A DNA stretch of 64,000 nucleotides from Sphingomonadaceae bacterium (GTDB lineage: Bacteria; Pseudomonadota; Alphaproteobacteria; Sphingomonadales; Sphingomonadaceae), in NCBI GenBank assembly GCA_027533105.1, contig JAPZTW010000009.1:62001-126000 (forward strand), written 5' to 3'. A model generated the notes under the pieces. That model was not told the origin of the DNA. It saw nothing but the letters and a program-made list of their open reading frames with translations, and did no database searches. Within the stretch, counting starts at the first letter, position 1, and every line of letters begins with the position of its first letter. Below are positions 17,239 through 25,902 of this stretch, piece by piece. Made by a program: the position numbers and the translations under genes.

Positions 17239-18231
17239 CTACCCTCCCGTCATCGACATGTGGCGCGGCAGGGCCGGAGCCTCACCGCGCGCATCGATCC
17301 GGAAATGGTGGCGCAATGGCTTGATCTTCATCGCCACGTCCAGCGCCTCGGCCAGCGCCGCAGCGGGATCGGCGGAGCGCAGCGCGGCGCGCAGATCGAC
17401 CCGCTCCCCCCCGCCGAGGCAGGGATAGAGCTGCCCGGTCGCGGTCACCCGCACCCGGTTGCAACCTTCACAGAAATTGTTGGTCAGCGGTGTGATCAGG
17501 CCAATCCGGCCACCTGTCTCCGCAATATCGAAGTAGCGCGCCGGGCCGCCAGTGCGGTGCTCGCTGGGGGTCAGGGTCCAGCGCGCCTCCAGCGCGGCGC
17601 GCACTGCGGACAGCGGCAGGTGCTGGTCAAACCGGTCTTCCTCGACCTCGCCCAGCGGCATAACCTCGATCAGGGTCAGCTCCAGCCCCTGCCCGTGGGC
17701 CCATTCGATCAGCGCCGGAATCTCGGCCGCATTGGTATCCTTCAGCGCCACGGTGTTGAGCTTGACCTTCAGCCCCGCCGCCCGGGCCGCAGCGATGCCT
17801 TCCAGCACCTGTGGCAGGCTGTCGCGCCGGGCGAGCCGGGCAAAGGTCGCCCGGTCCAGCGTATCGAGCGAGACGTTGACCCGCCGCACCCCGGCGGCAA
17901 ACAAGTCAACGGCAAATTCGGTGAGGCGCGTGCCGTTGGTGGTCAGCGTCAGCTCGTCCAAACCGTCGCCGAGCTTGCGCCCCAGCGCCCGGACCAGCTC
18001 GATCATGTCGCGCCGGACCAGCGGCTCCCCGCCAGTCAGCCGCAGCTTGGTAACGCCGCGGGCGATGAAGCCCAGTGCCAGCCGGTGCAATTCCTCCAGG
18101 CTCAGCACTTCGCTGCGCGGCAGGAAGGTCTGGCGTTCAGGCATGCAATAGGCACAGCGCAGGTCGCAGCGGTCGGTCACCGACAGGCGCAGGTAGGAAA
18201 TCCGGCGCTGGAACTGGTCGACAAGCGTCAT
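17239..18231 (-). CDS. moaA: GTP 3',8-cyclase
   Basis: The 330-residue radical-SAM enzyme carries out the first step of molybdenum cofactor synthesis. The SAM cluster motif CDLRCAYC gives Cys22, Cys26 and Cys29. The C-terminal second 4Fe-4S cluster is seen as NNFCEGCNRVRVTATGQLYP followed by Cys. The start overlaps the stop of the upstream 110-residue gene by 4 bp (ATGA). MoaC was not found in the window. Confidence 0.96.
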   Translation of the reverse strand: MTLVDQFQRRISYLRLSVTDRCDLRCAYCMPERQTFLPRSEVLSLEELHRLALGFIARGVTKLRLTGGEPLVRRDMIELVRALGRKLGDGLDELTLTTNGTRLTEFAVDLFAAGVRRVNVSLDTLDRATFARLARRDSLPQVLEGIAAARAAGLKVKLNTVALKDTNAAEIPALIEWAHGQGLELTLIEVMPLGEVEEDRFDQHLPLSAVRAALEARWTLTPSEHRTGGPARYFDIAETGGRIGLITPLTNNFCEGCNRVRVTATGQLYPCLGGGERVDLRAALRSADPAAALAEALDVAMKIKPLRHHFRIDARGEAPALPRHMSMTGG

Positions 18232-18560
18232 GATGGCGGTGGTAGCACCGCGCCCGCGCCTTCGTCATCCAGTGAAATCAGCTGGCCGGTCAGCCCCGGC
18301 GCACGGGCGAGATAATCGGCGGCCGCCCCGATCGCCGTGTCGCTGCCGCCGCTGACGGCATTGATCCGGCGCGGGATGATCGCGCGGGCCAGCATCTGCA
18401 ACGCTGCCAGCCGCCAGCCGCGATGGGTGTGATCGGCGGCGGGAAAGGCCAGCAGCAGATCGGCCTCGGCCGCGCGCAGGCGGCTGGTCCAGTCTGCATG
18501 AAAGGCCGCCGCCGCATCCAGCGGATCGTCCGGCAAGCCCGTGATCCGCACCCGTTCCAT
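18228..18560 (-). CDS. Small protein of unknown function between folB and moaA
   Basis: The 110-residue protein starts MERVRITGLPDDPLDAAAAF and has the segment INAVSGGSDTAIGAAADYLA. The pattern hints at a half-Rossmann or oxidoreductase-like fold, but no function can be named. It is tightly coupled on both sides: its start overlaps the folB stop by one base, and its stop overlaps the moaA start by 4 bp. This suggests a role in, or passenger status with, pterin metabolism. Confidence 0.7.
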   Translation of the reverse strand: MERVRITGLPDDPLDAAAAFHADWTSRLRAAEADLLLAFPAADHTHRGWRLAALQMLARAIIPRRINAVSGGSDTAIGAAADYLARAPGLTGQLISLDDEGAGAVLPPPS

Positions 18561-18931
18561 CAGCGCCGCTCGCGCGTGAGGGTGATGCCGATCTTCTCGC
18601 CCGCCTCGCTGATCGCCAGCTTGACGATCTTGACCGTCACCGCCTCAACCCGCTCGTCCTGCACGAACAGGGTATCGCAGATATGATCGGCCACGGCCTC
18701 GATCAGGGTGAAATGGACACCCTTGGGCAGGGCTTCGGAAGCGGCAAACTTCAGGTCCATGTAGTTCTTGCTGGCCGCCAGCGGGGTGTCGGGCGCATAG
18801 CGCTCGGCCACTTTCAGCTTCACCTGGATGGTAAAGCGCAGCGGCTGCGGACGGCCGGTTTCCTCCGAATAGATGCCGGTCAGGACATCGTGTTCGAAAT
18901 CGGCAACTTCGAGGATCAGCGAATCGGCCAT
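18560..18931 (-). CDS. folB: Dihydroneopterin aldolase
   Basis: The 123-residue protein matches the FolB fold: early FEHDVLTGIYSEE, then NYMDLKFAASEA, then TLIEAVADHICDTLFVQ with the conserved catalytic-type Glu, and VKIVKLAISEAGEKIGI at the end. It splits dihydroneopterin into 6-hydroxymethyl-dihydropterin and glycolaldehyde in folate synthesis. It lies in a pterin-flavoured run with moaA/D/E. Confidence 0.87.
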   Translation of the reverse strand: MADSLILEVADFEHDVLTGIYSEETGRPQPLRFTIQVKLKVAERYAPDTPLAASKNYMDLKFAASEALPKGVHFTLIEAVADHICDTLFVQDERVEAVTVKIVKLAISEAGEKIGITLTRERR

Positions 18932-18940
18932 GCGCGCGCT

Positions 18941-19855
18941 TTAGCCGGGATTCGACCAGCGCGCGAAGATCGCGGTGGGAAGGAGCCGGCAAACATTCCG
19001 CTCATCCTGAGCCTGTCGAAGGGCCTCTTCCCGCACGGCAAGGTCGCCATGCTCGATACGGCCGGGCAGATCGGCAAAGACCTCGTCCAGCAGGCCAGCC
19101 AAGGCCAGGCTACTCATCCGCACGGCATAGACCGTCAGGAACAGGAAGCGGCTGTCGGCATCGAGCAGGCGGCGGCAATCGCCGATCAGCGGAGCCAGGT
19201 GCTCCTCGATCCGCCAGACCTCGCCCTCCGGGCCGCGCCCGAACTTGGGGGGATCGAGGATGATCCCGTCATAACGCTTGCCCCGCCGCACCTCGCGCGC
19301 GGTGAACTTGGCCGCATCGTCCACAATCCAGCGGATCGGCCGCTCGGCCATGCCCGCCAGCGCCGCATTCTCGCGCGCCTGGGCCACCGACTTCTTGCTG
19401 GCATCAACGTGCGTGACCGGACCGTATTCGGACAGCGACAGCGTGCCGACCCCGGTATAGCCGAACAGGTTCATCGTCTGCGCATCGCTGCGCCCGGACA
19501 ACTGCTGCCCCATCCAGTCCCAAACCGGGGCCATATCGGGAAAGAAGCCAAGGTGGCGGAAGGGCGTACACTGGGCGGTGAACTTCACGTCCCCGCGTGC
19601 CAGCGGCCAGCCTTCGCGCGGCACCGGACTGGCATAGTTCCAGCGCCCGCCGCCATCCTCGTCCGATCCGGGCACGAATTCGCCATCCGAAGCCCAGCGT
19701 TCCAGCCGGGGGCGCCACATCGCCTGGGGTTCCGGGCGGATGAACCGGCGCGGGCCATAACGCTCCAGCTTGCGGCCATGCCCGCTATCGACCAGGCCAT
19801 AATCGGCCCAACCTTCGCCGGCCATGACGACCGGCGCCTCGATCAGCTCAGCCAT
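18941..19855 (-). CDS. SAM-dependent methyltransferase, RlmI/RlmK-like
   Basis: The 304-residue class I methyltransferase has a SAM-binding region NLFGYTGVGTLSLSEYG, an acidic loop VTHVDASKKSV, and the catalytic-type motif IILDPPKFGRGPEGEVW. These resemble 23S rRNA m5C/m2G methyltransferases of the RlmI/RlmK group, so the likely substrate is RNA. The last 30 or so residues read through a copy of the intergenic GAGCTTGTCGAA repeat (EALRQAQDERNVC), so the C-terminus looks remodelled by repeat insertion. It is downstream of thrC by 8 bp. Confidence 0.85.
   Translation of the reverse strand: MAELIEAPVVMAGEGWADYGLVDSGHGRKLERYGPRRFIRPEPQAMWRPRLERWASDGEFVPGSDEDGGGRWNYASPVPREGWPLARGDVKFTAQCTPFRHLGFFPDMAPVWDWMGQQLSGRSDAQTMNLFGYTGVGTLSLSEYGPVTHVDASKKSVAQARENAALAGMAERPIRWIVDDAAKFTAREVRRGKRYDGIILDPPKFGRGPEGEVWRIEEHLAPLIGDCRRLLDADSRFLFLTVYAVRMSSLALAGLLDEVFADLPGRIEHGDLAVREEALRQAQDERNVCRLLPTAIFARWSNPG
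18997..19024. repeat. Single GAGCCTGTCGAA repeat inside the methyltransferase 3' end
   Basis: The segment CCGCTCATCCTGAGCCTGTC and the following GAAGGGCC match the arm of the repeat at 11818-11916 with few changes. Here it lies in frame within coding sequence and encodes RQAQDER. Confidence 0.7.
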
Positions 19856-19863
19856 TGGCCGGC

Positions 19864-21264
19864 TTAGCCACGCGGCACCGCGTGGGCCGCGACATAGTCA
19901 GCCACCGCCGCATAGTCACCGGGCAGCTCGGCCAGCCGCTCTTCGCGCTCGAACAGGTCCCCCACCCGGGCGGGCAGCGCCGGGCGGTGGCCGGTGGCGC
20001 GTTCCACCGCATCGCCGAACTTGGCCGGGTGCGCCGTCGCCAGGGTCACGACCGGCACGGCCGGATCGATCCCCGCCGTGCGGGCGGCATGCAGCCCGAT
20101 CGCGGTATGCGGGTCTAGCAGTTCCCCGGTGTTGTCCCAGCCCCAGCGCAGGGCGCGGGCCATGTCATTGGCATCGGCGCGGGCGCTGGTGAACAGGGCC
20201 GCCGCCCCTTCTCGCTGGGCGTTGCTCAGCTGCATGGACTTGCTGGCCTCGAACCCGGCCATCTGCGCGGCCAGTGCGGCCCCGTCACGGCCATTGAGAT
20301 CGAACAGCAGCCGTTCGAAATTGGAGGACACCTGGATATCCATTGACGGCGCGGCAGTGGGCGTAACGGTGCCGGCCGAATAGTCCCCGGTGGTCAGCGC
20401 GCGGTGGAGGATATCGTTGACGTTGGTCGCCACGATTAGCCGCTCGATCGGCAGGCCCATCTGCGCGGCGACATAGCCGGCAAAGACATCGCCGAAGTTC
20501 CCGGTCGGCACGGCAAAGGCCACCTTGCGGTGCGGTGCACCCAGTTGCAGCGCGGCGGCGAAATAATAGACCACCTGGGCCATCAGCCGCGCCCAGTTGA
20601 TCGAATTGACCGCGCCGATCGCGAAGCGGCTGGTCATCGCCGTATCGTTGAACATCCGCTTCACCATCGCCTGGGCATCGTCGAAGGTGCCCTCGATCGC
20701 GATGTTGTGGACGTTGGGGGCCAGCACGGTGGTCATCTGCCGGCGCTGCACTTCGCTGACCCGCCCCTTGGGGTGGAGCATGAAGATCTCGATCCGGGCG
20801 CGCCCCGCCACGGCATCGATCGCGGCCGAACCGGTATCGCCAGAAGTGGCCCCGACAATGGTCAGCGGATCGCCGCCGCGGCCCAGGAACTCCTCGAACA
20901 GCAGTCCCAGCAATTGCAGCGCCACGTCCTTGAAGGCCAGGGTCGGCCCGTGGAACAGCTCGAGCAGCCACTGCTGCTCGTCCAGCTGCTTGAGCGGGGT
21001 AACGGCCTTGTGGGCGAAGCGGCCATAGGCCTGGGCGGTCAGTTCGCGCAGGCGTTCCGGCGTCAGGCAATCACCCACGAAGGGCTGCATGATCCGCGCG
21101 GCCAGCTCGGCATAGGGCAGGCCCGCCATGGCCGCGATCTCGTCTGCCGAAAAGCGGGGCCAGTGGCGGGGCACATAGAGGCCACCATCGCTGGCCAGCC
21201 CGGCCAGGGTGGCTCCGGCGAAATCGAGCGCCGGAGCGCTGCCGCGGGTCGAAATGTATTCCAT
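19864..21264 (-). CDS. thrC: Threonine synthase
   Basis: The 466-residue PLP enzyme converts O-phosphohomoserine to threonine. It begins MEYISTRGSAPALDF and has the cofactor lysine in FHGPTLAFKDVALQ, the Ser/Gly motif GATSGDTGSAA, and the phosphate-binding region AVPTGNFGDVFAGYVA. Length fits the long (class II) bacterial form. It follows the SURF1 gene by 12 bp and is presumably part of the long minus-strand transcription unit. Confidence 0.96.
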   Translation of the reverse strand: MEYISTRGSAPALDFAGATLAGLASDGGLYVPRHWPRFSADEIAAMAGLPYAELAARIMQPFVGDCLTPERLRELTAQAYGRFAHKAVTPLKQLDEQQWLLELFHGPTLAFKDVALQLLGLLFEEFLGRGGDPLTIVGATSGDTGSAAIDAVAGRARIEIFMLHPKGRVSEVQRRQMTTVLAPNVHNIAIEGTFDDAQAMVKRMFNDTAMTSRFAIGAVNSINWARLMAQVVYYFAAALQLGAPHRKVAFAVPTGNFGDVFAGYVAAQMGLPIERLIVATNVNDILHRALTTGDYSAGTVTPTAAPSMDIQVSSNFERLLFDLNGRDGAALAAQMAGFEASKSMQLSNAQREGAAALFTSARADANDMARALRWGWDNTGELLDPHTAIGLHAARTAGIDPAVPVVTLATAHPAKFGDAVERATGHRPALPARVGDLFEREERLAELPGDYAAVADYVAAHAVPRG

Positions 21265-21276
21265 CGAGAAGGGCCG

Positions 21277-21870
21277 TTAGCCCTCAGCGTCCCGCGCGGC
21301 AAGGCGCTTGCGGAGCGCCAGGCCATAGATCAGCAGGGCAACGGCGGCGAACAGGAACCACTGGATCGCGTAGGACAGATGATTGTTGGGGATGTCGCGC
21401 GGATCGGGACGGGCGCTGGCCTGCAGCCCGGCCAGCGGCGGATCGGTGATCAGGCGCACGCCGTCGCCCGCTCCCGGCGCGATCACGCCGGTCACGCGGC
21501 CGCCGTTCCAGTCAACCGCGGCCGGATCGCGCGACCAGCCCAGCACCACTTCGGCCTTCGCTCCGGCGGGCAGGGTGCAGGTAACGCTATGCGCCCAGCC
21601 CAGCGAGCCCTGGCGGTTATAACCCGCGATCGGCGCGTCCTTGCCGGCGACCCGGCAATCGAGCGTGCTGCGGCGGAACAGGGCGGCTTGCCGCGTGGCG
21701 GGATCGACCGGCCAGGCCACTTCGGCGCCCTGCCCCTCGGCCTTGGCATAGCTGGCCAGGAGCGCGGCCTTTTCCCCGCTCCGACCAAGCTGCCACACGC
21801 CGAGCGCGAGCATCGTCGCCACGGCGGCCAGCACGAATAGGGTCGGGATCAGGGGCAGTCGCTTTAGCAT
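21277..21870 (-). CDS. SURF1 family cytochrome oxidase biogenesis protein
   Basis: The 197-residue protein has an N-terminal transmembrane helix (LIPTLFVLAAVATMLALGVWQL), a periplasmic domain with VVLGWSRDP, and a C-terminal helix after NNHLSYAIQWFLFA, the conserved SURF1 ending. SURF1 assists heme a insertion into subunit I of the aa3 oxidase. The ATG at 21870 overlaps the stop of the DUF983 gene by one base (TGATG). Confidence 0.92.
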   Translation of the reverse strand: MLKRLPLIPTLFVLAAVATMLALGVWQLGRSGEKAALLASYAKAEGQGAEVAWPVDPATRQAALFRRSTLDCRVAGKDAPIAGYNRQGSLGWAHSVTCTLPAGAKAEVVLGWSRDPAAVDWNGGRVTGVIAPGAGDGVRLITDPPLAGLQASARPDPRDIPNNHLSYAIQWFLFAAVALLIYGLALRKRLAARDAEG

Positions 21871-22268
21871 CAGTCTTTCCGCAGGTCGTCGCTGGTCGCC
21901 TCGCGGGCGTGGCGCTGGTATTCGGCGGCGAGCAGCGCGGCCTTGCTGACGCGCAGGCCCCACAGGGTCAGCCCCGCGACCAGCGGCACCCACAGCACGA
22001 TGTGGACCCAGAACGGCGGCTGCCAGGTGAACTCCAGCCACAGCGCCAGGCCGACCACCAGTGCGCCGATGATCATGGTCAGGAAGGCAGCCGGGCCATC
22101 GCCGACGTTGAACTGCTGGAAATCGAGCCCGCAGGACCGGCAGCGCTGCGCGAACCGGGTAGCGCCTTCGAACAGGCCCTTGGCGCCGCAGCGTGGGCAG
22201 AGTGCGAAAAGGGCAGCCGCGGGTATCCCGGGCTGCCCCTTTTCGTTGTGGCTTGTGCCGTCAGGCAT
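21870..22268 (-). CDS. DUF983 zinc-ribbon membrane protein
   Basis: The 132-residue protein has an N-terminal CPRCG...CRSCG zinc-ribbon pair and two hydrophobic segments (FLTMIIGALVVGLALWLE and WVHIVLWVPLVAGLTLWG). DUF983 genes sit between coxC and surf1 in alphaproteobacteria, which suggests a role in oxidase assembly, though this is not proven. It overlaps both neighbours by one base (TGATG on each side). The start at 22268 is favoured over upstream in-frame codons for that reason. Confidence 0.9.
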   Translation of the reverse strand: MPDGTSHNEKGQPGIPAAALFALCPRCGAKGLFEGATRFAQRCRSCGLDFQQFNVGDGPAAFLTMIIGALVVGLALWLEFTWQPPFWVHIVLWVPLVAGLTLWGLRVSKAALLAAEYQRHAREATSDDLRKD

Positions 22269-23089
22269 CAGTGCACCGGGTGGCCCCAACCGCCCCAGAC
22301 ATAGATGGCGACGAACAGGAACAGCCAGACCACGTCGACGAAGTGCCAGTACCAGGCCGCGGCTTCGAAGCCGAAGTGCTGCTTGGGCGTGAAATCGCCT
22401 TTGTAGGCGCGACGCAGGCAGACGATCAGGAAGATCGTGCCGACCAGCACGTGGAAGCCGTGGAAGCCGGTCGCCATGTAGAAGGCCGAGCCATAGGTGT
22501 TCTGGCCGAACGGGAAGGGCGCAACCGAGTATTCGAAAGCCTGGATGCTGGTGAACAGCGCGCCCAGCGCGATGGTGGCCCACAGGCCCTTCTTCAGGCC
22601 TTCGCGGTCACCGTGGATCAGCGCGTGGTGCGCCCAGGTGATCGTGGTGCCCGAGCAGAGCAGGATCAGCGTGTTGAGCAGCGGCAGGTCGAAGGCGTTG
22701 AGCACGTGCTCGATCGCCTTGGGCGGCCACTGGCCACCAACCACTTCGGCGATCTCGCTGGGGAACAGCGAGAAATTGAAGAAGGCCCAGAACCAGCCGA
22801 CGAAGAACATCACTTCCGAGGCGATGAAGGTGATCATGCCATAGCGCAGGTGCAGCTGCACCACCGGGGTGTGATGGCCTTCATGGGCTTCACGGATCAC
22901 CTTGGCCCACCACTGCCACATGGTGAACAGGATCCCGAAGAAGCCCACCAGCAGCACGTACTTGCCGGCGGCCATGTCATGCATGGTCAGCACGCCGCCG
23001 CTGGTCGCGGTCAGCGCCGACACCGAGCCGATGAAGGGCAGGATATCCGGTTCAAGGATATGATAATCGTGGTTCGTGGTGCCGGCCAT
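22268..23089 (-). CDS. ctaE: Cytochrome c oxidase subunit III
   Basis: The 273-residue, seven-helix protein has the subunit III hallmarks SEVMFFVGWFWAFFNFSL, TWAHHALIHGDREG, GFHGFHVLVGTIFL and the C-terminal WYWHFVDVVWLFLFVAIYVW. It is the third core subunit of the aa3-type oxidase, whose subunits I and II are encoded at 25.9-28.8 kb. It is separated from ctaG by about 70 bp. Confidence 0.97.
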   Translation of the reverse strand: MAGTTNHDYHILEPDILPFIGSVSALTATSGGVLTMHDMAAGKYVLLVGFFGILFTMWQWWAKVIREAHEGHHTPVVQLHLRYGMITFIASEVMFFVGWFWAFFNFSLFPSEIAEVVGGQWPPKAIEHVLNAFDLPLLNTLILLCSGTTITWAHHALIHGDREGLKKGLWATIALGALFTSIQAFEYSVAPFPFGQNTYGSAFYMATGFHGFHVLVGTIFLIVCLRRAYKGDFTPKQHFGFEAAAWYWHFVDVVWLFLFVAIYVWGGWGHPVH

Positions 23090-23158
23090 GTGAGTGGTCC
23101 CCGTTGATCCCGTTGAGGCACCGCAAGCCGGGCTTGCGGCGCAGAATTGACGATGCCC

Positions 23159-23764
23159 TTATCGTGCGGGCCGCGACTGGTCCAGAGTGTTTGCAGCCAA
23201 TTTTTGGACAGGCTGCTGCGCGGACTTGTGGAAGGTGTAGCTCAGCGTGATCTGCTGGATGTCCTTGGTTTCCGGATCGTCGAGGATCTTCGGATCGACA
23301 TAGTAGATCACGGGCATGTTGATCGACTGGCCCGGCTGCAGCGTCTGCTCGTTGAAGCAGAAGCACTGGATCTTGTGAAAGTACTTGCCGGCCAGTTCCG
23401 GTTCGACGTTGTACGAGGCGATCCCGGTGATCGGCTGGTCCGACAGGTTCTCGGCCGAATAGAACGCCATCTTGCGCGCGCCGATCCGCAGTTCCTGCGT
23501 GGTCTGCTGCATGCCGAAGCGCCAGGGCAGCTGGCGATCGACATTGGCATCGAACCGCACCGAGATGAGCTTGTCGGTCACCCGGATGGCCGCCGCTTCG
23601 GCCTCGGTCGACTTCATGGTGGTGCCGCCAAAGCCGGTAACCTGGCAGAAGATTCGGTACAGCGGGACCGAGGCGAAGCCGAGCGCCAGCATCGCCGCGG
23701 CGCCCAGCAGGGCCAGCACGCCGGTGCGGGCATTGGGATCCTTGGGCAGGGCCAGAACGGTCAT
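23159..23764 (-). CDS. ctaG: Cytochrome c oxidase assembly protein CtaG/Cox11
   Basis: The 201-residue protein has one N-terminal transmembrane helix and a periplasmic immunoglobulin-like domain. Copper-ligand cysteines appear in IQCFCFNEQTLQPGQ (C-x-C), and the typical MPVIYYVDPKI follows. Cox11 delivers copper to the CuB centre of subunit I. It lies 4 bp after the coxF-like gene. Confidence 0.95.
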   Translation of the reverse strand: MTVLALPKDPNARTGVLALLGAAAMLALGFASVPLYRIFCQVTGFGGTTMKSTEAEAAAIRVTDKLISVRFDANVDRQLPWRFGMQQTTQELRIGARKMAFYSAENLSDQPITGIASYNVEPELAGKYFHKIQCFCFNEQTLQPGQSINMPVIYYVDPKILDDPETKDIQQITLSYTFHKSAQQPVQKLAANTLDQSRPAR

Positions 23765-23768
23765 GGCG

Positions 23769-23909
23769 TTACCCTCCCAGCCGCGCGATGGTGATGAAGT
23801 AGAACAGCACGACCATGCCGACGAGCAGGCCGCCCAGCATCCAGTTGCGCTGCTTGATGATGCGCTTGCGTTCGGCTTCGGGGTCGGGAAAGCTTGGCAT
23901 TTGATTCAT
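23769..23909 (-). CDS. CoxF-like small membrane protein
   Basis: The 46-residue protein starts [20 protein letters not shown] and has a single hydrophobic helix [20 protein letters not shown] short protein at exactly this place, between ctaB and ctaG, is known in alphaproteobacterial oxidase operons as CoxF; its function is unclear. The ATG overlaps the ctaB stop by 4 bp (ATGA). It is too short for default gene callers and easy to miss. Confidence 0.8.
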   Translation of the reverse strand: MNQMPSFPDPEAERKRIIKQRNWMLGGLLVGMVVLFYFITIARLGG

Positions 23910-24829
23910 CCCATGATCCAGCGGTCCGCCACCAGCGCGGCGAACAGGGCAAAGAGGTAGAACACCGAAAAGGCGAACAGCCGCTTTTCGGGTCCCATGT
24001 CGGTTTCCCCCACCCCTTGCCGGAACACCGCAACGCGCAGCGCCAGCACCAGGAAGATCGCCGAAAGCAGCAGGGCCGAAGCCCCGTAGACCACGCCCGC
24101 CCCGGCGATCCAGAAGGGCAGCATGGCCAGCGGCAGCAGCAGGACCGCATAGACCAGGATCTGGCGCCGGGTCGAATGCTGGCCGGCCACCACCGGCATC
24201 ATCGGAATCCCCGCCTTGGCATAGTCGGTCTCGACAAACAGGGCGAGCGCCCAGAAATGCGGCGGGGTCCAGAAGAAGATGATTGCGAAGAGCAGGACCG
24301 GCATCAGCGTGATCTCGCCCGTCGCGGCGATCCAGCCGATCATCGGCGGAAAGGCCCCGGCCCCGCCCCCGATCACGATGTTCTGCGGCGTGCGCGGCTT
24401 GAGCCACATGGTGTAGATCACCGCGTAGTAGAAGATCGAGAAGGCGAGGATCGCGGCGGCCAGATAGCCCACGCCCACGCCCATGATCAGCACCGAGATC
24501 AGCGCGAGGATCAGTCCAAAATCGCGGGCCGATTCGCGCGACATCCGGCCGGCCGGCAGCGGACGGGCGGCGGTGCGCTTCATCTGCGCATCGATATCGG
24601 CTTCCCACCACATGTTGAGCGCGGCCGATCCGCCCGCACCCAGCGCGATGCACAGGATCGCGGTAAAGCCCAGCACCGGGTTCACCGGTACCGGCGCCGC
24701 CAGCAATCCGCACAGGCCGGTGAAGATCACCAGGCTCATCACGCGCGGCTTGGTCAGCGCGAAGAAATCACGCCAATCGGCGGGCAAGGGCGCCGATTGG
24801 GCGGTTCCGGGGGTGCTGACGGAGGTCAT
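23906..24829 (-). CDS. ctaB: Protoheme IX farnesyltransferase (heme O synthase)
   Basis: The 307-residue UbiA-family protein has about nine transmembrane helices. The first polyprenyl-PP motif is [20 protein letters not shown], with the DxxMxRT pattern, and a second cytoplasmic loop is [13 protein letters not shown]. It attaches a farnesyl group to heme b to give heme O for the oxidase. It heads the ctaB-coxF-ctaG run and lies 24 bp from the epoxide hydrolase gene. Confidence 0.95.
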   Translation of the reverse strand: MTSVSTPGTAQSAPLPADWRDFFALTKPRVMSLVIFTGLCGLLAAPVPVNPVLGFTAILCIALGAGGSAALNMWWEADIDAQMKRTAARPLPAGRMSRESARDFGLILALISVLIMGVGVGYLAAAILAFSIFYYAVIYTMWLKPRTPQNIVIGGGAGAFPPMIGWIAATGEITLMPVLLFAIIFFWTPPHFWALALFVETDYAKAGIPMMPVVAGQHSTRRQILVYAVLLLPLAMLPFWIAGAGVVYGASALLLSAIFLVLALRVAVFRQGVGETDMGPEKRLFAFSVFYLFALFAALVADRWIMG

Positions 24830-24853
24830 GGCTGGGCGCGCTATAGTCCCGGC

Positions 24854-25825
24854 TCAGATTCGCTTCAACCAGTCGATGAGCAAGGCGTTCACTTCTTGTG
24901 GCGCTTCCTGCTGGGTCCAGTGGCCAATGCCGTCCAGCACATGCCCTTCGACCCTGGGCGCGAACATCCGCATCATCGCCACGGGATCGGCCACGGCGCC
25001 GAACAGGCTGGTGGCCGGATCGCGGGTACCGCCAATGAACAGGCAGGGCTGCTCGAGCTGCTTGCCCTGCCAGGGCTTCAGCCATTCATAATCCCGCTCG
25101 TGGTTGCGATAGCGGTTGAGCGGCCCGCGAAAGCCCGAAGCCCTGAACTCGCCCTCGTAGTAATCGAGGTCCGCTTCGGTCAGCCACGGGACCGGCTGCG
25201 GATCGGGCAGGCCTTCAAGGAAGGTCGCCCCCAGCGGCTTGGACCAGTAATCGCCCGGCGGCACGTCGCCCGAAATCGAATACATCATGCGCGCCACGAA
25301 ATCGCGCGGGTCGGCTTCGGCCTCGGCCTCGGCGACGCCGGGTTCCTGGAAGAATTCCTGGTAGAAGAACCGGCCCTGGGCCGTGAAGGCTTCGCGGAAC
25401 ACATCGGTAAAGGGGCGCAGCGGCGCGCCGGCAAAGGGCACCGACAGGCCCGCCACCGCACTGATCCGCTCGGGATTGGTAAAGGCTGTGTTCCACACGA
25501 TCGGCGCGCCCCAGTCGTGCCCGATCAGCACCACGCGGCTGTCGGGCGCGAGGGCATCGGCTAGGCCGATCAGATCGGCGGCGATGGCCTGAAGGGTATA
25601 GGCTTCGACCGGTTGCGGCTTGTCCGAACCGCCATAGCCCCGCACGTCGATGGCACAGGCGGTATAGCCGGCCGCCGCCACCGGACCCAGCTGGTGGCGC
25701 CAGGAATACCAGCTTTCCGGAAAGCCATGGACCATGATCGCCAGCGGCGCGGTCCCAGGCTCGGGGCCTTCGATCGCGCAGCGCAGGGTCACTTCCCCGC
25801 AATCGACCATCCGGAATTCAGGCAT
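24854..25825 (-). CDS. Epoxide hydrolase-type alpha/beta hydrolase
   Basis: The 323-residue protein has the epoxide-hydrolase pattern: oxyanion motif HGFPESWYSW, nucleophile aspartate in GHDWGAPIVW, two tyrosine-region segments in the cap (RFFYQEFF and DYYEGEF), and the catalytic-type histidine in GIGHWTQQEAP. It likely opens an epoxide to a diol, but haloalkane dehalogenase relatives are possible. It sits inside the oxidase gene cluster behind the coxA terminator. The ATG at 25825 is chosen; the longer open frame upstream is an antisense artefact of coxA. Confidence 0.85.
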   Translation of the reverse strand: MPEFRMVDCGEVTLRCAIEGPEPGTAPLAIMVHGFPESWYSWRHQLGPVAAAGYTACAIDVRGYGGSDKPQPVEAYTLQAIAADLIGLADALAPDSRVVLIGHDWGAPIVWNTAFTNPERISAVAGLSVPFAGAPLRPFTDVFREAFTAQGRFFYQEFFQEPGVAEAEAEADPRDFVARMMYSISGDVPPGDYWSKPLGATFLEGLPDPQPVPWLTEADLDYYEGEFRASGFRGPLNRYRNHERDYEWLKPWQGKQLEQPCLFIGGTRDPATSLFGAVADPVAMMRMFAPRVEGHVLDGIGHWTQQEAPQEVNALLIDWLKRI

Positions 25826-25836
25826 CGGGATACTCC

Positions 25837-25870
25837 AAAGAAAACGCCCCGGACCTTGCGGGCCGGGGCG
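25837..25870 (-). terminator. Rho-independent terminator after coxA
   Basis: CGCCCCGG (25845-25852) and CCGGGGCG (25863-25870) form a perfect 8-bp GC stem with a 10-base loop. On the minus strand a TTTTCTTT run follows (25844-25837). It lies 33 bp beyond the coxA stop and should separate coxB-coxA from the downstream epoxide hydrolase and ctaB block. Confidence 0.85.
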
Positions 25871-25902
25871 GATTCTGTCCAGTCGGTTCGGACGATCAGG
25901 CC

